Notes: generated by a model from the letters alone, not told the origin. Positions 15,566-24,218 are shown, numbered from the stretch's first letter. The stretch: 50,588 nt of DNA from Prevotella sp. (GCA_017467705.1 JAFUSC010000001.1:1-50588), one strand, 5' to 3'. A program made the numbers and translations.

Positions 15566-17398
15566 ATGAAAAAATTAAGTTTACTTAAAACGATGTTCCT
15601 GCTGTGCGCCCTCATAGCAGGAAGTACAAGTGTATGGGCAGATGATGTATTGTCATGGACAGCAAGAACATCAAGTTCTGGAGATGACACTTATACAAGT
15701 GGCTTTACTTATGCAACTAATAAAATATCCGGAAAGTCAGGTTATGTTCAAGACAGTGGTACTAAAGATGAAACAATAGTTAGTATTGCTTTGTATAAAA
15801 CAGATGCCAAACTTTTCGCAACAACTCCAGCAATGGTCTCTTTTAAAGCTAAGTTAGGTGGAGGTTCTGCGAAAGATCCTCTTGACTACCCTGTCTACGC
15901 ATGTTTTGTTGACAACACTGGTGCAGATATAGCAGGTTCAGAAGTAACGGTAACAACCAAAATTACTTCAACAACAGGCTCGGATTTTGAAGTTGAAATG
16001 CCAGTTGCAGAGGCTGCTGATGCCTATGGTGTAAAAATATACCACATGAAAGAAAATGGTTGGAATGTACGCTATTATAATTTTACTCTGAGTTATAGTA
16101 ATCAAGTGAATGCGACATGGACGCTTGACCCAACCACTGCGTCAGTTTCTGCCGGTGAGTCAACAGTATTAGATTTGACAACCAACTACGATGGTACTCT
16201 GACCTTTACTTCTAATGACACAGATATAGCAACGGTAAGTTATAATTCGTCTACGAAGAAAGTTACCGTAAATGGCATCTCTGGAGGAACAACAACAATC
16301 AGTGTAACAGGTGATGCAACTGCTAACTATAATGCTATTAATAAAACAATTAATGTAAAGGTTAAGAAAATTCTTGCAGCCAATAGTATCATGTATGAGT
16401 CATTTGATGATAATGACGAAGTAGGCGGAAATGATGGGACTTGGAAAAATATTTCCCTGACGCCGACACCTTTGTTTGATTTGGATGGTTGGACATACGA
16501 CACAGCTTACGGTGCTTCAAGATGTGTACGTATAGGTAGCGGTGGCTATTTCTTGTCACCTGCTCTTGGTGTTGCTGGTGATGTTACGTTGAAGTTTAAA
16601 ACCGAATCGTGGGGATCAGATGGTAGCAATGGTCTTGTTGACATCGTTGGAGGCGGAACTTTTGATGACTCAAAAACCATAACAGGAGTAACATTCCAGG
16701 AAGAAAATACTCGCGCGCAAGTAACCTTACAGAAAAAAGGAACGTGGACAGAGTATACACTCAAAATTAATGGCGTTACTGCAAGTTCTAAAATAAAGTT
16801 CTTCGGCCCATCAGGTAAGCGCATCTTCTTTGATGAAGTTGAGGTGTTGTTGGATAAGGCATCTATCGCTCCCGCTAAGGAATACACAACTTATGTAACT
16901 CCTTATGCTCTTGACTTCACAAGCGTTGACGGTCTGAAGGCATTTGTTGCTACTGAGGCTGAGTCTACTGGTGTTACGTTGGAAGAGCCAGCAGCTGCTG
17001 TGCCGGCTGGTACACCGCTCGTGCTGAAGAAGACTGGCAGTGATGCTTCCTACAATGTTCCCGTGGTGGCTTCGGCTACGGCCCCTGCAACGAACCTGCT
17101 GAAGGCTGGTCCCGCTGACCTGACGGGTGACGGCACGGAGTACATTCTGAGCAACGGACTGTTCTATCAGGCAAATGCAGGCACACTGGCTGCTGGTAAG
17201 GCTTATTTGAAAGTTCCCGCAGCACTGGCACGTGAGCTGGTCATCAACTGGGGCGAGACAACAGGCATTGGCGCTACGCTAAATGACAACGTAGAAATGA
17301 CAAATGATAACGTTATCTACGACCTGAGCGGCCGCCGCGTGGAGAATCCCACGAAGGGCATTTACATCATGAACGGCAAAAAGGTAGTTATCCGCTAA
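15566..17398 (+). CDS. Secreted/surface protein with Ig-like domain and a sorting-type C-terminus
   Basis: The 610-residue protein has a clear signal peptide (residues 1-25, cleavage after 'SVWA'). About 180-268 looks like a bacterial Ig-like (Big_2) fold: 'WTLDPTTASVSAGESTVLDLTT...DIATVSYNSSTKKVTVNGISGGTTTISVTG'. About 270-435 looks like a carbohydrate-binding-like beta domain. The last 160 residues are Ala/Gly/Pro-rich and end in 'YDLSGRRVENPTKGIYIMNG', a C-terminus common in Bacteroidales surface proteins and reminiscent of secretion or anchoring tails. Codons up to about 16900 are clearly A+T-richer than the final third and the neighbouring genes, suggesting a mosaic or acquired gene. Its ligand is unknown. 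It may share a transcript with the two small peptides. Confidence 0.8.
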   Translation: MKKLSLLKTMFLLCALIAGSTSVWADDVLSWTARTSSSGDDTYTSGFTYATNKISGKSGYVQDSGTKDETIVSIALYKTDAKLFATTPAMVSFKAKLGGGSAKDPLDYPVYACFVDNTGADIAGSEVTVTTKITSTTGSDFEVEMPVAEAADAYGVKIYHMKENGWNVRYYNFTLSYSNQVNATWTLDPTTASVSAGESTVLDLTTNYDGTLTFTSNDTDIATVSYNSSTKKVTVNGISGGTTTISVTGDATANYNAINKTINVKVKKILAANSIMYESFDDNDEVGGNDGTWKNISLTPTPLFDLDGWTYDTAYGASRCVRIGSGGYFLSPALGVAGDVTLKFKTESWGSDGSNGLVDIVGGGTFDDSKTITGVTFQEENTRAQVTLQKKGTWTEYTLKINGVTASSKIKFFGPSGKRIFFDEVEVLLDKASIAPAKEYTTYVTPYALDFTSVDGLKAFVATEAESTGVTLEEPAAAVPAGTPLVLKKTGSDASYNVPVVASATAPATNLLKAGPADLTGDGTEYILSNGLFYQANAGTLAAGKAYLKVPAALARELVINWGETTGIGATLNDNVEMTNDNVIYDLSGRRVENPTKGIYIMNGKKVVIR

Positions 17399-17412
17399 GG
17401 AGAGAGTTTTTA

Positions 17413-17491
17413 GTCTAAGGATTTAAAGGATTAAAAGGAATAGGCATCATAAGGATAGTTATAATCCTTTAAATCCTTAAAATCCTTAGAC
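17413..17491. repeat. Inverted pair of AAGGATTTAAAGGATT words (hairpin)
   Basis: The left arm (about 17413-17441), beginning GTCTAAGGATTTAAAGG, pairs with the right arm (17461-17491) ending ATCCTTAGAC. It lies between the secreted-protein gene and the first small peptide, so it could attenuate read-through or stabilise the upstream mRNA. Confidence 0.8.
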
Positions 17492-17523
17492 AAAAAAGAA
17501 ATTTATAAGAAAAGAACTGAGTT

Positions 17524-17685
17524 ATGAAGAAAGAATATATCAACCCCACGCTGGTCGTGGTGGAAATGAAGACGGAGCAGTGCCTGATGGCGGGTTCCGT
17601 GCTGGGCGTCGGCTCGGGTTCAAAGAATCCCAGTGAGGCCGACAGCCGCGAGTTCGATCCCTATTGGGATGAAGAGGACTGGTAA
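17524..17685 (+). CDS. Small peptide, tandem copy 1 (53 aa), unknown function
   Basis: The 53-codon frame starts 'MKKEYINPTLVVVEMK' and has a single Cys at residue 20 in 'TEQCLMAGS', then 'LGVGSG'. It ends acidic ('ADSREFD...DEEDW'). There is no signal peptide or membrane helix. The second copy shares the start context (AACTGAGTTATGAAG), the N-terminal 25 residues with few changes, the LGVGSG block and ADSREFD, so both are real and arose by duplication. Conserved ends with a variable middle and a possible leader/core boundary at 'LMAGS' suggest a processed peptide. That is inference: no maturation enzyme or transporter is adjacent. Short Bacteroidales proteins with a similar 'MKK.Y..P...V' start are familiar but uncharacterised. 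Confidence 0.7.
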   Translation: MKKEYINPTLVVVEMKTEQCLMAGSVLGVGSGSKNPSEADSREFDPYWDEEDW

Positions 17686-17719
17686 TCATAACTATCATCA
17701 AAAAGAAAGGAACTGAGTT

Positions 17720-17878
17720 ATGAAGAAACAGTATATCAATCCCACGATGGATGTGGTGAACATGAAGACGGAGCAGTGCCTGATGGCAGGCTCTGAGAAA
17801 CTGGGTGTCGGTAGTGGCACTATGAGCGTAGACAAAGCCGACAGCCGCGAGTTTGACGACTTCGACTGGGAAGACTAA
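17720..17878 (+). CDS. Small peptide, tandem copy 2 (52 aa), unknown function
   Basis: The 52-codon frame is a paralogue of the preceding peptide, 34 bp downstream. It keeps 'MKKQYINPT', 'MKTEQCLMAGS' with Cys20, 'LGVGSG' and 'ADSREFD', and ends 'DFDWED'. The differences are concentrated in residues 26-27 and 34-39, between the conserved blocks. It has no signal peptide, no membrane helix and strong C-terminal acidity. Both frames probably share one transcript that ends at the terminator near 18119-18155. Function is unknown. A secreted or modified peptide, or an accessory factor for the upstream surface protein, are both possible readings. Confidence 0.7.
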   Translation: MKKQYINPTMDVVNMKTEQCLMAGSEKLGVGSGTMSVDKADSREFDDFDWED

Positions 17879-18118
17879 ATCCTCTCATTGGCCGTCAAGG
17901 CCATTAGGCGGAACCGCAGGGGAAAGCAGAAACTTCCCGCCCGCAGCCAGGGCAAGTCTCTACGGCGGGAGTTTCTGTGCTTTCCGTGGTTTCTGTGTGA
18001 CAGACTCCTGTGGCTTCCGTGTGAAAAAGTAAAAGATTTTTGTTTCAGGGTGGCTCCTGAGAACCGCTGCGAAGCGCCGCCGCCCGTTTTGTTTTAAAGA
18101 AGTTAATATTGTTATGAT

Positions 18119-18155
18119 GCCGCCCGCTCGTGAGAACGGGCGGTGTTTTTGTTTT
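18119..18155 (+). terminator. Intrinsic terminator after the small-peptide genes
   Basis: CCGCCCG (18120-18126) pairs with CGGGCGG (18137-18143). CTC/GAG can extend the stem inward, and a TTTTTGTTTT run begins at 18146. Confidence 0.75.
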
Positions 18156-18358
18156 AGACGAATGAAGGAGCTTAGACGAATGGACGAATGAACGAATATT
18201 TAGACGAATGGACGAATGAACGAATATTTAGACGAATGGACGAATGAACGAATATTTAGACGAATGGACGAAAGAACGAATATTTAGACGAATGGACGAA
18301 TGAACGAATATTTAGACGAATGAACGAATATTTAGACGAATGGACGGATGGACGTTTT
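18155..18358. repeat. 28-bp tandem array built from GACGAATG words
   Basis: Five consecutive 28-bp units, each starting TAGACGAATGGACGAATG, run from 18173 to 18312 with one base change in unit 4. A 20-bp truncated unit (18313-18332) and a degenerate end follow. Units abut without spacers. Similar words recur at 40465-40520. Confidence 0.9.
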
Positions 18359-18366
18359 AGACAGAT

Positions 18367-19497
18367 TTATGAATTACCGTCCTGCAGTTTAAGCCAGATC
18401 TTGAATACAGGATCTTCCAGAAAGACTCCATCCTTCGTTATTTCGATGAGTTCCCTGTCTAAGAGAGCCGCTTTAATTCGTGTGACATTCGATTTGGTTC
18501 CCAAGTTATATTCCTCCAGTACAGATTTACTCCCGAAGTCGCTGTGTATGCCGTCACAAATGGCACGGATGAAATTGATTTGGTAAGACGTCAAGCCTTG
18601 AATATGCTTTTCAAACAGCCCTGAACACTGCGCCAATAGAGCCTGAACTCCATTTCTAAAATCCTGTTCCGTGGTTTCCTTGTCTGTCTCTGCCAAGACA
18701 TTCCAGGCTAATTGCTGAACGTATGATGAATGGTTTTCAACTGTCTCGCAAATTCTTCGGGCCAGCTCTTCGGAGATGTACTTACCTTGGCTTTTAAAGC
18801 GGCTACAAATAAAGGTTACCCAGTCGGTCGTAGGAATCTTGTCGAGATACATCATCTCACCAAACTGATAGAATGGCATCTTGCGATTCTGAAATAGTTT
18901 TGTCATCAAATGTTTCTTGCTACCAAAGAGACAATATGACACATTACGCTGATGCTGCCATATTCCACGGAGTCGCTTTTGGACAGTAATTGAATCCTGA
19001 AATTCGCCTATCTGCTGGAATTCGTCTATACATATAATAAGGTGAAATCCCTGCTCTTTGGCAATCAGCTCAGGCAGTTGCAAGATCTCTTCTGGCTGGT
19101 AGTTCTGTGGGGTAATACCTAACGAGAGTGACATCTCTGACAACGGTTCTGGTGAGAAAGCTATTTTAGGAGTTAGCCTGACAAGGAAGCGCTTGATATT
19201 CTCAATGATTGTGTCTGTCTTTGTGGCAGTTTGCTTCATCAAAGCAGATGCGAAGCGGTTATAGAAATCGTACTCGTTGCGGCAATCGTAGATGTCCATA
19301 TACACCACTTTGATGGCAGGATCAGTGATTTCAGACTTCACCTTTTTTACGATTGAACTTTTACCCATACGACGGGGAGAGATGAGGATGACGTTCATGC
19401 CGTTCTCAAAATCCAGTTTTAGCCGTTTGGTTTCTTTCACTCTGTCCGTAAAGTTCTCTCCTTCTACGGACATCCCATATACAAATGCTCTGTTCAT
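18367..19497 (-). CDS. P-loop ATPase, archaeal-type ATPase (ATPase_2-like) with C-terminal winged-helix region
   Basis: The 376-residue protein has a Walker A 'SPRRMGKSS' (residues 40-48) and Walker B 'LIICIDEFQQ' (Asp158-Glu159), as in the STAND/ATPase_2 group common in Bacteroidales. 'YCLFGSKKHLMTKLF' fits a sensor-1 region and 'YMDIYDCRNEYDF' the preceding strand. The C-terminal ~85 residues ('LTSYQINFIRAICDGIHSDF...LGTKSNVTRIKAALLDRELIEI') resemble a winged helix. The family's role is poorly defined; defence, plasmid or regulatory roles have been suggested for relatives. It stands alone on its strand, behind a promoter overlapped by a palindrome. G+C is lower than in the neighbouring housekeeping genes, consistent with transfer. 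Confidence 0.8.
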   Translation of the reverse strand: MNRAFVYGMSVEGENFTDRVKETKRLKLDFENGMNVILISPRRMGKSSIVKKVKSEITDPAIKVVYMDIYDCRNEYDFYNRFASALMKQTATKTDTIIENIKRFLVRLTPKIAFSPEPLSEMSLSLGITPQNYQPEEILQLPELIAKEQGFHLIICIDEFQQIGEFQDSITVQKRLRGIWQHQRNVSYCLFGSKKHLMTKLFQNRKMPFYQFGEMMYLDKIPTTDWVTFICSRFKSQGKYISEELARRICETVENHSSYVQQLAWNVLAETDKETTEQDFRNGVQALLAQCSGLFEKHIQGLTSYQINFIRAICDGIHSDFGSKSVLEEYNLGTKSNVTRIKAALLDRELIEITKDGVFLEDPVFKIWLKLQDGNS

Positions 19498-19525
19498 TAT
19501 TGTCAGATTGGATGATTCTTGGGTG

Positions 19526-19557
19526 CAAATTTACAAAATAATAACGTGGTACACAAA
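19526..19557 (-). promoter_or_regulatory. Promoter of the P-loop ATPase gene
   Basis: On the minus strand TTTG (19557-19554), 20 nt, TAAATTTG (19533-19526), 28 nt before the ATG. Confidence 0.65.
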
Positions 19558-19583
19558 CTTGTGGTCCACAAAGTTGTGTACCA
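19547..19583. promoter_or_regulatory. Operator-like 37-bp palindrome over the ATPase promoter
   Basis: 18-bp arms (19547-19564 and 19566-19583) match at 16 of 18 positions around one central base. Inside are two 12-bp dyads, CACAAACTTGTG (19552-19563) and CACAAAGTTGTG (19567-19578), with centres 15 bp apart. The first dyad covers the -33 box, as expected for a repressor site. Confidence 0.6.
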
Positions 19584-19666
19584 TGTGTCGTTTTTAACAA
19601 TTAGCATGAAATATTTAACAAGAAAGATTATGAAAAAGGACACGAAGAAGGTACGAGGATCAGCCG

Positions 19667-22600
19667 TCACTGGGCTTTGATGCTGTCGGCCGGGGCTTCG
19701 TCGTGTTGAGGGTCGGGGTTGGAGGGGGGAGTGTCGAGTGTGGAGGGTTGGCGTCTGCGGCGGAGGCCGAAGAGGTCAGCGAGGGACGTAAAGTCTTTCT
19801 TCAGGATGATACCAAGGCCTTGGGTGTTGAGCGACGAACGGGTGAAGTAACGGTCGTTAGTCTGGTTATACATCTTGATGGCAATGGAGCCGCTGGGGGT
19901 CAGCAGGTACTGCACGTCGAAGTCGCCGATGAACGACGTTGTGGCGGTGTTGGCATTGTCGCGGTAGCCGAACTGTCCGTTGAGCAGCAGGCGGTTGTTG
20001 AGCAGGCGACCACTGAGCAGCCCTTCGTACTCGGCGTTGCGCCAGCCCTCGTCGCCCGTCGAGATGTTGGTGCCGAAACTCCACTGGCTGCTGTTCACCA
20101 CGCGCGAGAGCAGGGCGTTGAGCTGGCTCGACAGCGTGCCGCTGAGCAGGCTCTGCATGGCGAGCGCCGTCTGGCTCTGCTGGCTCTGACCGTCGGCAGA
20201 CTGGTTGTTGTCGGTCTGCGGGTAGAAACGGCCCACGGCGAGCAGATAGATGACCTGCTGATTCATTTCCTGCTGGCCGTTGATAACGGAGCGCACCATC
20301 TGCTGCTCGTCGGCACTGACGGTGGGCATGGACAGGTCGAAGCCTACCTGCGGTGCACCAGCCGTGCCGCCGATGTTCATGAGGCAGTTGACGCGCACGG
20401 TGTTGCTGGAGAAAGAGCGCCCGACGTTCAGGTCGCTGAGCGACACGCTGTTCACCGTGTGCTGGGCCTGCAGGTTAAGCTGGGCGTTGAAGGGGTTGCC
20501 GTTGAAGCTGATGGTGCCGCCCTGTTGGAACGTAAAGTTCTTCTTGATGAGTTCCTGAATGGTGATGTTATAGGTGCCGCGGTCGACGACGTAGGTGCCA
20601 AACATGTTGAACGTGCCCTTGTTATAGTAGCTGGCGCGGAACGAGCCTTCGCCGTTGAGCGAGATATAGTCGCCTGTGCGGGCATCCATGAGCAGCCTGA
20701 CGGTCGACGACGGTGAGCAGTGCACGAGGAAGTTGAGCACCATGTCGCTGGAAGGCTCGTCGGGTGAGGGTGGAGGGATGTTTTGGTGGAGGGTGGAGGG
20801 CTCATCGGGCTTATAAGTCTCATGGGGCTTATAGGGTTCATGGGCTGTCCACCTGATGAACTCCTGCCGGTTGATGGCATCGGGCTGGCTGGCATTGTAG
20901 ACGAAGGTGGAGTTGGGCTGGGCGTCGACGTCGATGTCGAAGACAATGCTGCCGGGGCGCCCCTTGATGTCCACCTGACCGGAGCCGTAGACGGTGCCGT
21001 AGAAATTCATGTCGCCGAAGTCCGTGAAATCGTAGGCCAACAGGTTGTCGGCTGTGACGCCGATGTCGAACGTCCAGTGCGACAGGTTGTGGTGCATGAG
21101 CCGTCCGTCGACGTAGCCCGTATGTCCGTCACGGTCGAGGATGGCGGCATGGCTGCACGTGATGAGGTCTGGTTCGAACCAGATGCTGTCATGCGTAATC
21201 TTGTAGGTGGTGCCCAGCTGGGTGATGTCCATCTCGCCGTCGACGACAATGGCACCGGTGAGGTTGATGGCGTCGAGCGGGCCGTGGATGCGGAGGTTGC
21301 CCTGTCCCTGTCCCTCAACACGTCCAGAGAAGGCTGAGGCAAACGACTGGGCGAAGTCGAGGTGGGTGCCGAGCGCCTTGATGTTGAGGTCAATCTGCCC
21401 GTCGCCGGCAGGGGCCACGAAGCCGTCGATGTAGGTGATGGCGTCAGGGCCGTCGTTGCTGATGGCGTGAATGTCTATCTGCTCTTTCTCGGTGTTCCAT
21501 CGGGCCGTAGCACTGAGCGTCCCCATGCGACCGTGCTCGAACTTGAAGTCGCGCACCTTCAACTGTGCCTCGACGTGCGGCGTGGCAAAGAGTGAACTGA
21601 CGGCGGCCCGGCCGCTGGTCAGTCCGCTGAAGTCGACGGAATGGAAGTTGACGAGGTCGAGAACGTATTCCAGATCAACATCGTGCAGGTCTGCCGTCAG
21701 CGTGTCGGTCACAGCACTGGAGGCGTGGCCGTCGATGGTGATGTGCTGCTGGTCGTGGGCCACGGAGAAGTGGTGCACCACGAGGTTCTCTTTGGAGTAG
21801 GTGATGTCAGCAGGCTTGACGCTCCATTCGGCATTGTTCACGGTGAGCTGTGAGGGAAGCACGGAGATGGCACCCTCCTGCTGGCCAGCTTCGTTGAGGA
21901 AGAAGCGCCCCTTAGCATTGAGGATGCCGCTCATGCGCATAGGCTCGTGGTTGTCCCAGCGGAACGAGGCCGTCAGGTTGTTGTCGACGGCGTTGGCGTT
22001 CAGCCCCAACGTCATATCTGTGTTGTCGTCCATGTGTTTCACCACGCTGACGTTGCACAACAGCGAGTCCTGACTGGTGCTGACCTGCAGCCGTCCGCCG
22101 CTGTAACGCCCGCCGCTGTAGATGAAGTTGGGACAGGCTCCGTTGAGCGATATGCCGTCCTGTTTGTCGTTGACGTAGCCCGTCATGGTGAGCGGTGAAA
22201 CCAGCTGCAAAGGCACGCCGAAGAGCGCCGTCAGGAAGTCGGAACGCCGCACGTGGAGATTGAAGGCGAAGTTGTTGGCCGTCGGCTCCACCTCAGGCAA
22301 TCCGGGCAGTGTAGGCAGATGGGTGGCAACAAGATTGGTGATGCTGCGCACCAGTGTGGCATAGTCGAACGTTCCACGAAGATTGGCACTGGCAAAGTCG
22401 CTGGCCAGGGTTACATAGTGCTGCTCGTCCTCGTCGTAGCCCGTCTCCATGTGCAGGTTGTCAAGGTGATAACTGGTGGAGGGTTGAGAGTGGGGTGCGG
22501 AACGCATGGAGAACTGGCTGATGTCGAGAAAGCCCGTTGCATCATTGAGATTGCTGGCCGTGAAGTCTGCGTTAATGTCGGCAGCAAACTGCGTGTCAGG

Positions 22601-24211
22601 CCATTTGTCCAGCAAGTTGAGAGCATGAGGTGAACAGTTGGTCACGTTGGCCGTCAGCTTGACATTGTAGGAAGGTGGAGAGTGAAGAGTGGACACCCGT
22701 TGCAGGAGTCCCTCTGCGGTCAGGCTGATATTGGGGTCGTCAATGGTGATGCTGCCGTCAACGTCGCCACCGGCATAAGAGGCGTCGAGCTGCACGCCTT
22801 GATATTGATAGCCACGGAAGTCGAAGCGCGGCAGACTGCCCTGAAAGGACAGCTGCGGAGTGCCACCGGCAGGCAGCACACCCTGCACGTCAAGGTTCAT
22901 GGAGGCCGTTCCGAACGACTCGTCAGCCAGCAGCTCGTTGAGCAGCAGACCGTCAGTCTCTATGTGCCCGTGCAGCTGTCGGTGCTCATTCAGGTCGGCG
23001 TTCAGACTGAACTGCCCGACGTCAGTAACCATGTTGGCGTGGCTCCTGACAGCCCGTCCCTCGCCGCTGACCTCACCATGGATGCTGATGCCTCCCAGAC
23101 GGTCAACCACCTCTGGGACGCTGACATTGTTGCGAAGCTGCTGCAAAGCGACATTGATGCCGCGCTTACTGACCTCGAACTGACGCAGCTGGGCCAGCCA
23201 CACGGGTGACTCATCCCACCGATGAATGTAGCCGTTGGCGTCAATGTAAATGTCGCCGTTTGACGATGACACCTGCAGATTGTTTACATCAAGCCCTGTG
23301 TCCGTCCCACTGAACGCCGTGGCCATCACAATCTCGTTAGGCACGGCCTTGAGTGATGGAAGTAAACACTCAATGTCAGAGAGTGTTATGCGTGATGGTT
23401 CTACAGAACCTTTATAATGGAGAGAGTGGGGGACGAGCTGACCTTCTTGCAGTTGATAGTTGGCTGTAAGGGACCCCAGCATGAGCTTGGAGTGAGGCAT
23501 GGAGAGCACGAAGTCTTCAATGCTGGCCTGATGCTGTGAGGCTGCTGCATGCAGGCTCATTCGGTCTACCTGCAAGCCTGACTGCTCGCGGAAGGCGAGC
23601 TTCTTCACGGTGAGATTGAGGGAGTCCTCACGGAAAGCCTTGAGAATGATGTGGGCGCTGATGTCGCTGATGTTCAGGTGAGCGGGATTCAGCTGGTGGG
23701 CTGTCGGTGCCACGTCCAGCTGGTCGTACTGCAAGCTGCTGTGACGCATGATGAAGGTGTTGACGCGCAGGTCAAGCGGTGTCGACTTGGTCGTGTCACG
23801 TGATGCCAGCGAGTCGAGCATGAATTGGAAATTGGTGGGAGAGTCGGCATGTGACTTGTAGAGTGCCAGATGAGCGCCGAACAGCTGCGCCGTGGAGATG
23901 GAAATGCGTCCCTGTGCAAGGGGCAGCAGGTCGACTTTGACCGACAGACGTGACGCCTTGACCATCTTTCGCTGCTGCTGGTCGTAGATGACGATGTCGT
24001 CAATGATAATGCGATTGAACAATCCAATATCCACACGTCCCACTCCGACCTTCGTACCAAGTTTCGCGGAGAGGGCTGAAGCTATCTCTTGACCGATGAA
24101 ACGTTGCACCTGAGGGATATGAGTGAGCGTGGTTAGCAGGATGTAAAGACCGACAATGGTCCACAACGCACCACTTATGATTCTCCTTATTTTTTTGATA
24201 TGCTTCTGAAT
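19667..24211 (-). CDS. tamB: Translocation and assembly module protein, TamB/DUF490 family
   Basis: A very long (~1,500 residues) beta-helical protein has one N-terminal membrane segment ('LWTIVGLYILLTTL'). The DUF490/TamB C-terminal domain holds 'GTYNITIQELIKKNFTFQQGGTISFNGNPFNAQLNLQAQ', 'VNCLMNIGG.AGAPQVGFDL' and 'EMNQQVIYLLAVGRFY'. The family spans the periplasm and serves outer-membrane protein insertion or lipid transport. The start is unusual. The N-terminal 'KKIRRIISGALWTIVG' is in frame, yet no ATG precedes it after the stop at 24224. Candidates are ATT (24211), ATC (24199) and TTG (24166); the last would drop the basic residues. Repeat-derived Pro-rich segments occur at about 20755-20850 and at the C-terminus. 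Confidence 0.88.
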   Translation of the reverse strand: MQKHIKKIRRIISGALWTIVGLYILLTTLTHIPQVQRFIGQEIASALSAKLGTKVGVGRVDIGLFNRIIIDDIVIYDQQQRKMVKASRLSVKVDLLPLAQGRISISTAQLFGAHLALYKSHADSPTNFQFMLDSLASRDTTKSTPLDLRVNTFIMRHSSLQYDQLDVAPTAHQLNPAHLNISDISAHIILKAFREDSLNLTVKKLAFREQSGLQVDRMSLHAAASQHQASIEDFVLSMPHSKLMLGSLTANYQLQEGQLVPHSLHYKGSVEPSRITLSDIECLLPSLKAVPNEIVMATAFSGTDTGLDVNNLQVSSSNGDIYIDANGYIHRWDESPVWLAQLRQFEVSKRGINVALQQLRNNVSVPEVVDRLGGISIHGEVSGEGRAVRSHANMVTDVGQFSLNADLNEHRQLHGHIETDGLLLNELLADESFGTASMNLDVQGVLPAGGTPQLSFQGSLPRFDFRGYQYQGVQLDASYAGGDVDGSITIDDPNISLTAEGLLQRVSTLHSPPSYNVKLTANVTNCSPHALNLLDKWPDTQFAADINADFTASNLNDATGFLDISQFSMRSAPHSQPSTSYHLDNLHMETGYDEDEQHYVTLASDFASANLRGTFDYATLVRSITNLVATHLPTLPGLPEVEPTANNFAFNLHVRRSDFLTALFGVPLQLVSPLTMTGYVNDKQDGISLNGACPNFIYSGGRYSGGRLQVSTSQDSLLCNVSVVKHMDDNTDMTLGLNANAVDNNLTASFRWDNHEPMRMSGILNAKGRFFLNEAGQQEGAISVLPSQLTVNNAEWSVKPADITYSKENLVVHHFSVAHDQQHITIDGHASSAVTDTLTADLHDVDLEYVLDLVNFHSVDFSGLTSGRAAVSSLFATPHVEAQLKVRDFKFEHGRMGTLSATARWNTEKEQIDIHAISNDGPDAITYIDGFVAPAGDGQIDLNIKALGTHLDFAQSFASAFSGRVEGQGQGNLRIHGPLDAINLTGAIVVDGEMDITQLGTTYKITHDSIWFEPDLITCSHAAILDRDGHTGYVDGRLMHHNLSHWTFDIGVTADNLLAYDFTDFGDMNFYGTVYGSGQVDIKGRPGSIVFDIDVDAQPNSTFVYNASQPDAINRQEFIRWTAHEPYKPHETYKPDEPSTLHQNIPPPSPDEPSSDMVLNFLVHCSPSSTVRLLMDARTGDYISLNGEGSFRASYYNKGTFNMFGTYVVDRGTYNITIQELIKKNFTFQQGGTISFNGNPFNAQLNLQAQHTVNSVSLSDLNVGRSFSSNTVRVNCLMNIGGTAGAPQVGFDLSMPTVSADEQQMVRSVINGQQEMNQQVIYLLAVGRFYPQTDNNQSADGQSQQSQTALAMQSLLSGTLSSQLNALLSRVVNSSQWSFGTNISTGDEGWRNAEYEGLLSGRLLNNRLLLNGQFGYRDNANTATTSFIGDFDVQYLLTPSGSIAIKMYNQTNDRYFTRSSLNTQGLGIILKKDFTSLADLFGLRRRRQPSTLDTPPSNPDPQHDEAPADSIKAQ
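20755..20850. repeat. In-frame word repeats inside tamB
   Basis: Two repeat classes lie side by side: GGTGGAGGG words (20766-20800), as in the oxidoreductase gene at 2155-2273, and GGGCTTATAGG-type words (20806-20850), as at 46044-46100 and in hisB. They encode a run of 'HEPYKPHETYKPDEP' and Pro/Ser-rich sequence. Confidence 0.8.
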
Positions 24212-24218
24212 TTTGAGA

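Larger units (their letters stand above)
17879..18366. other. 488-bp gap: terminator plus tandem repeats
   Basis: No convincing gene. 17879-18100 has words such as TTTCTGTGTGAC (also near 15100). A terminator lies at 18119-18155 and a 28-bp tandem array fills 18155-18358, reaching the stop codon of the ATPase gene. Confidence 0.7.

Noticed and set aside
18155-18358. CRISPR array
   Set aside because: 28-bp units are directly abutting with no unique spacers and no cas genes.
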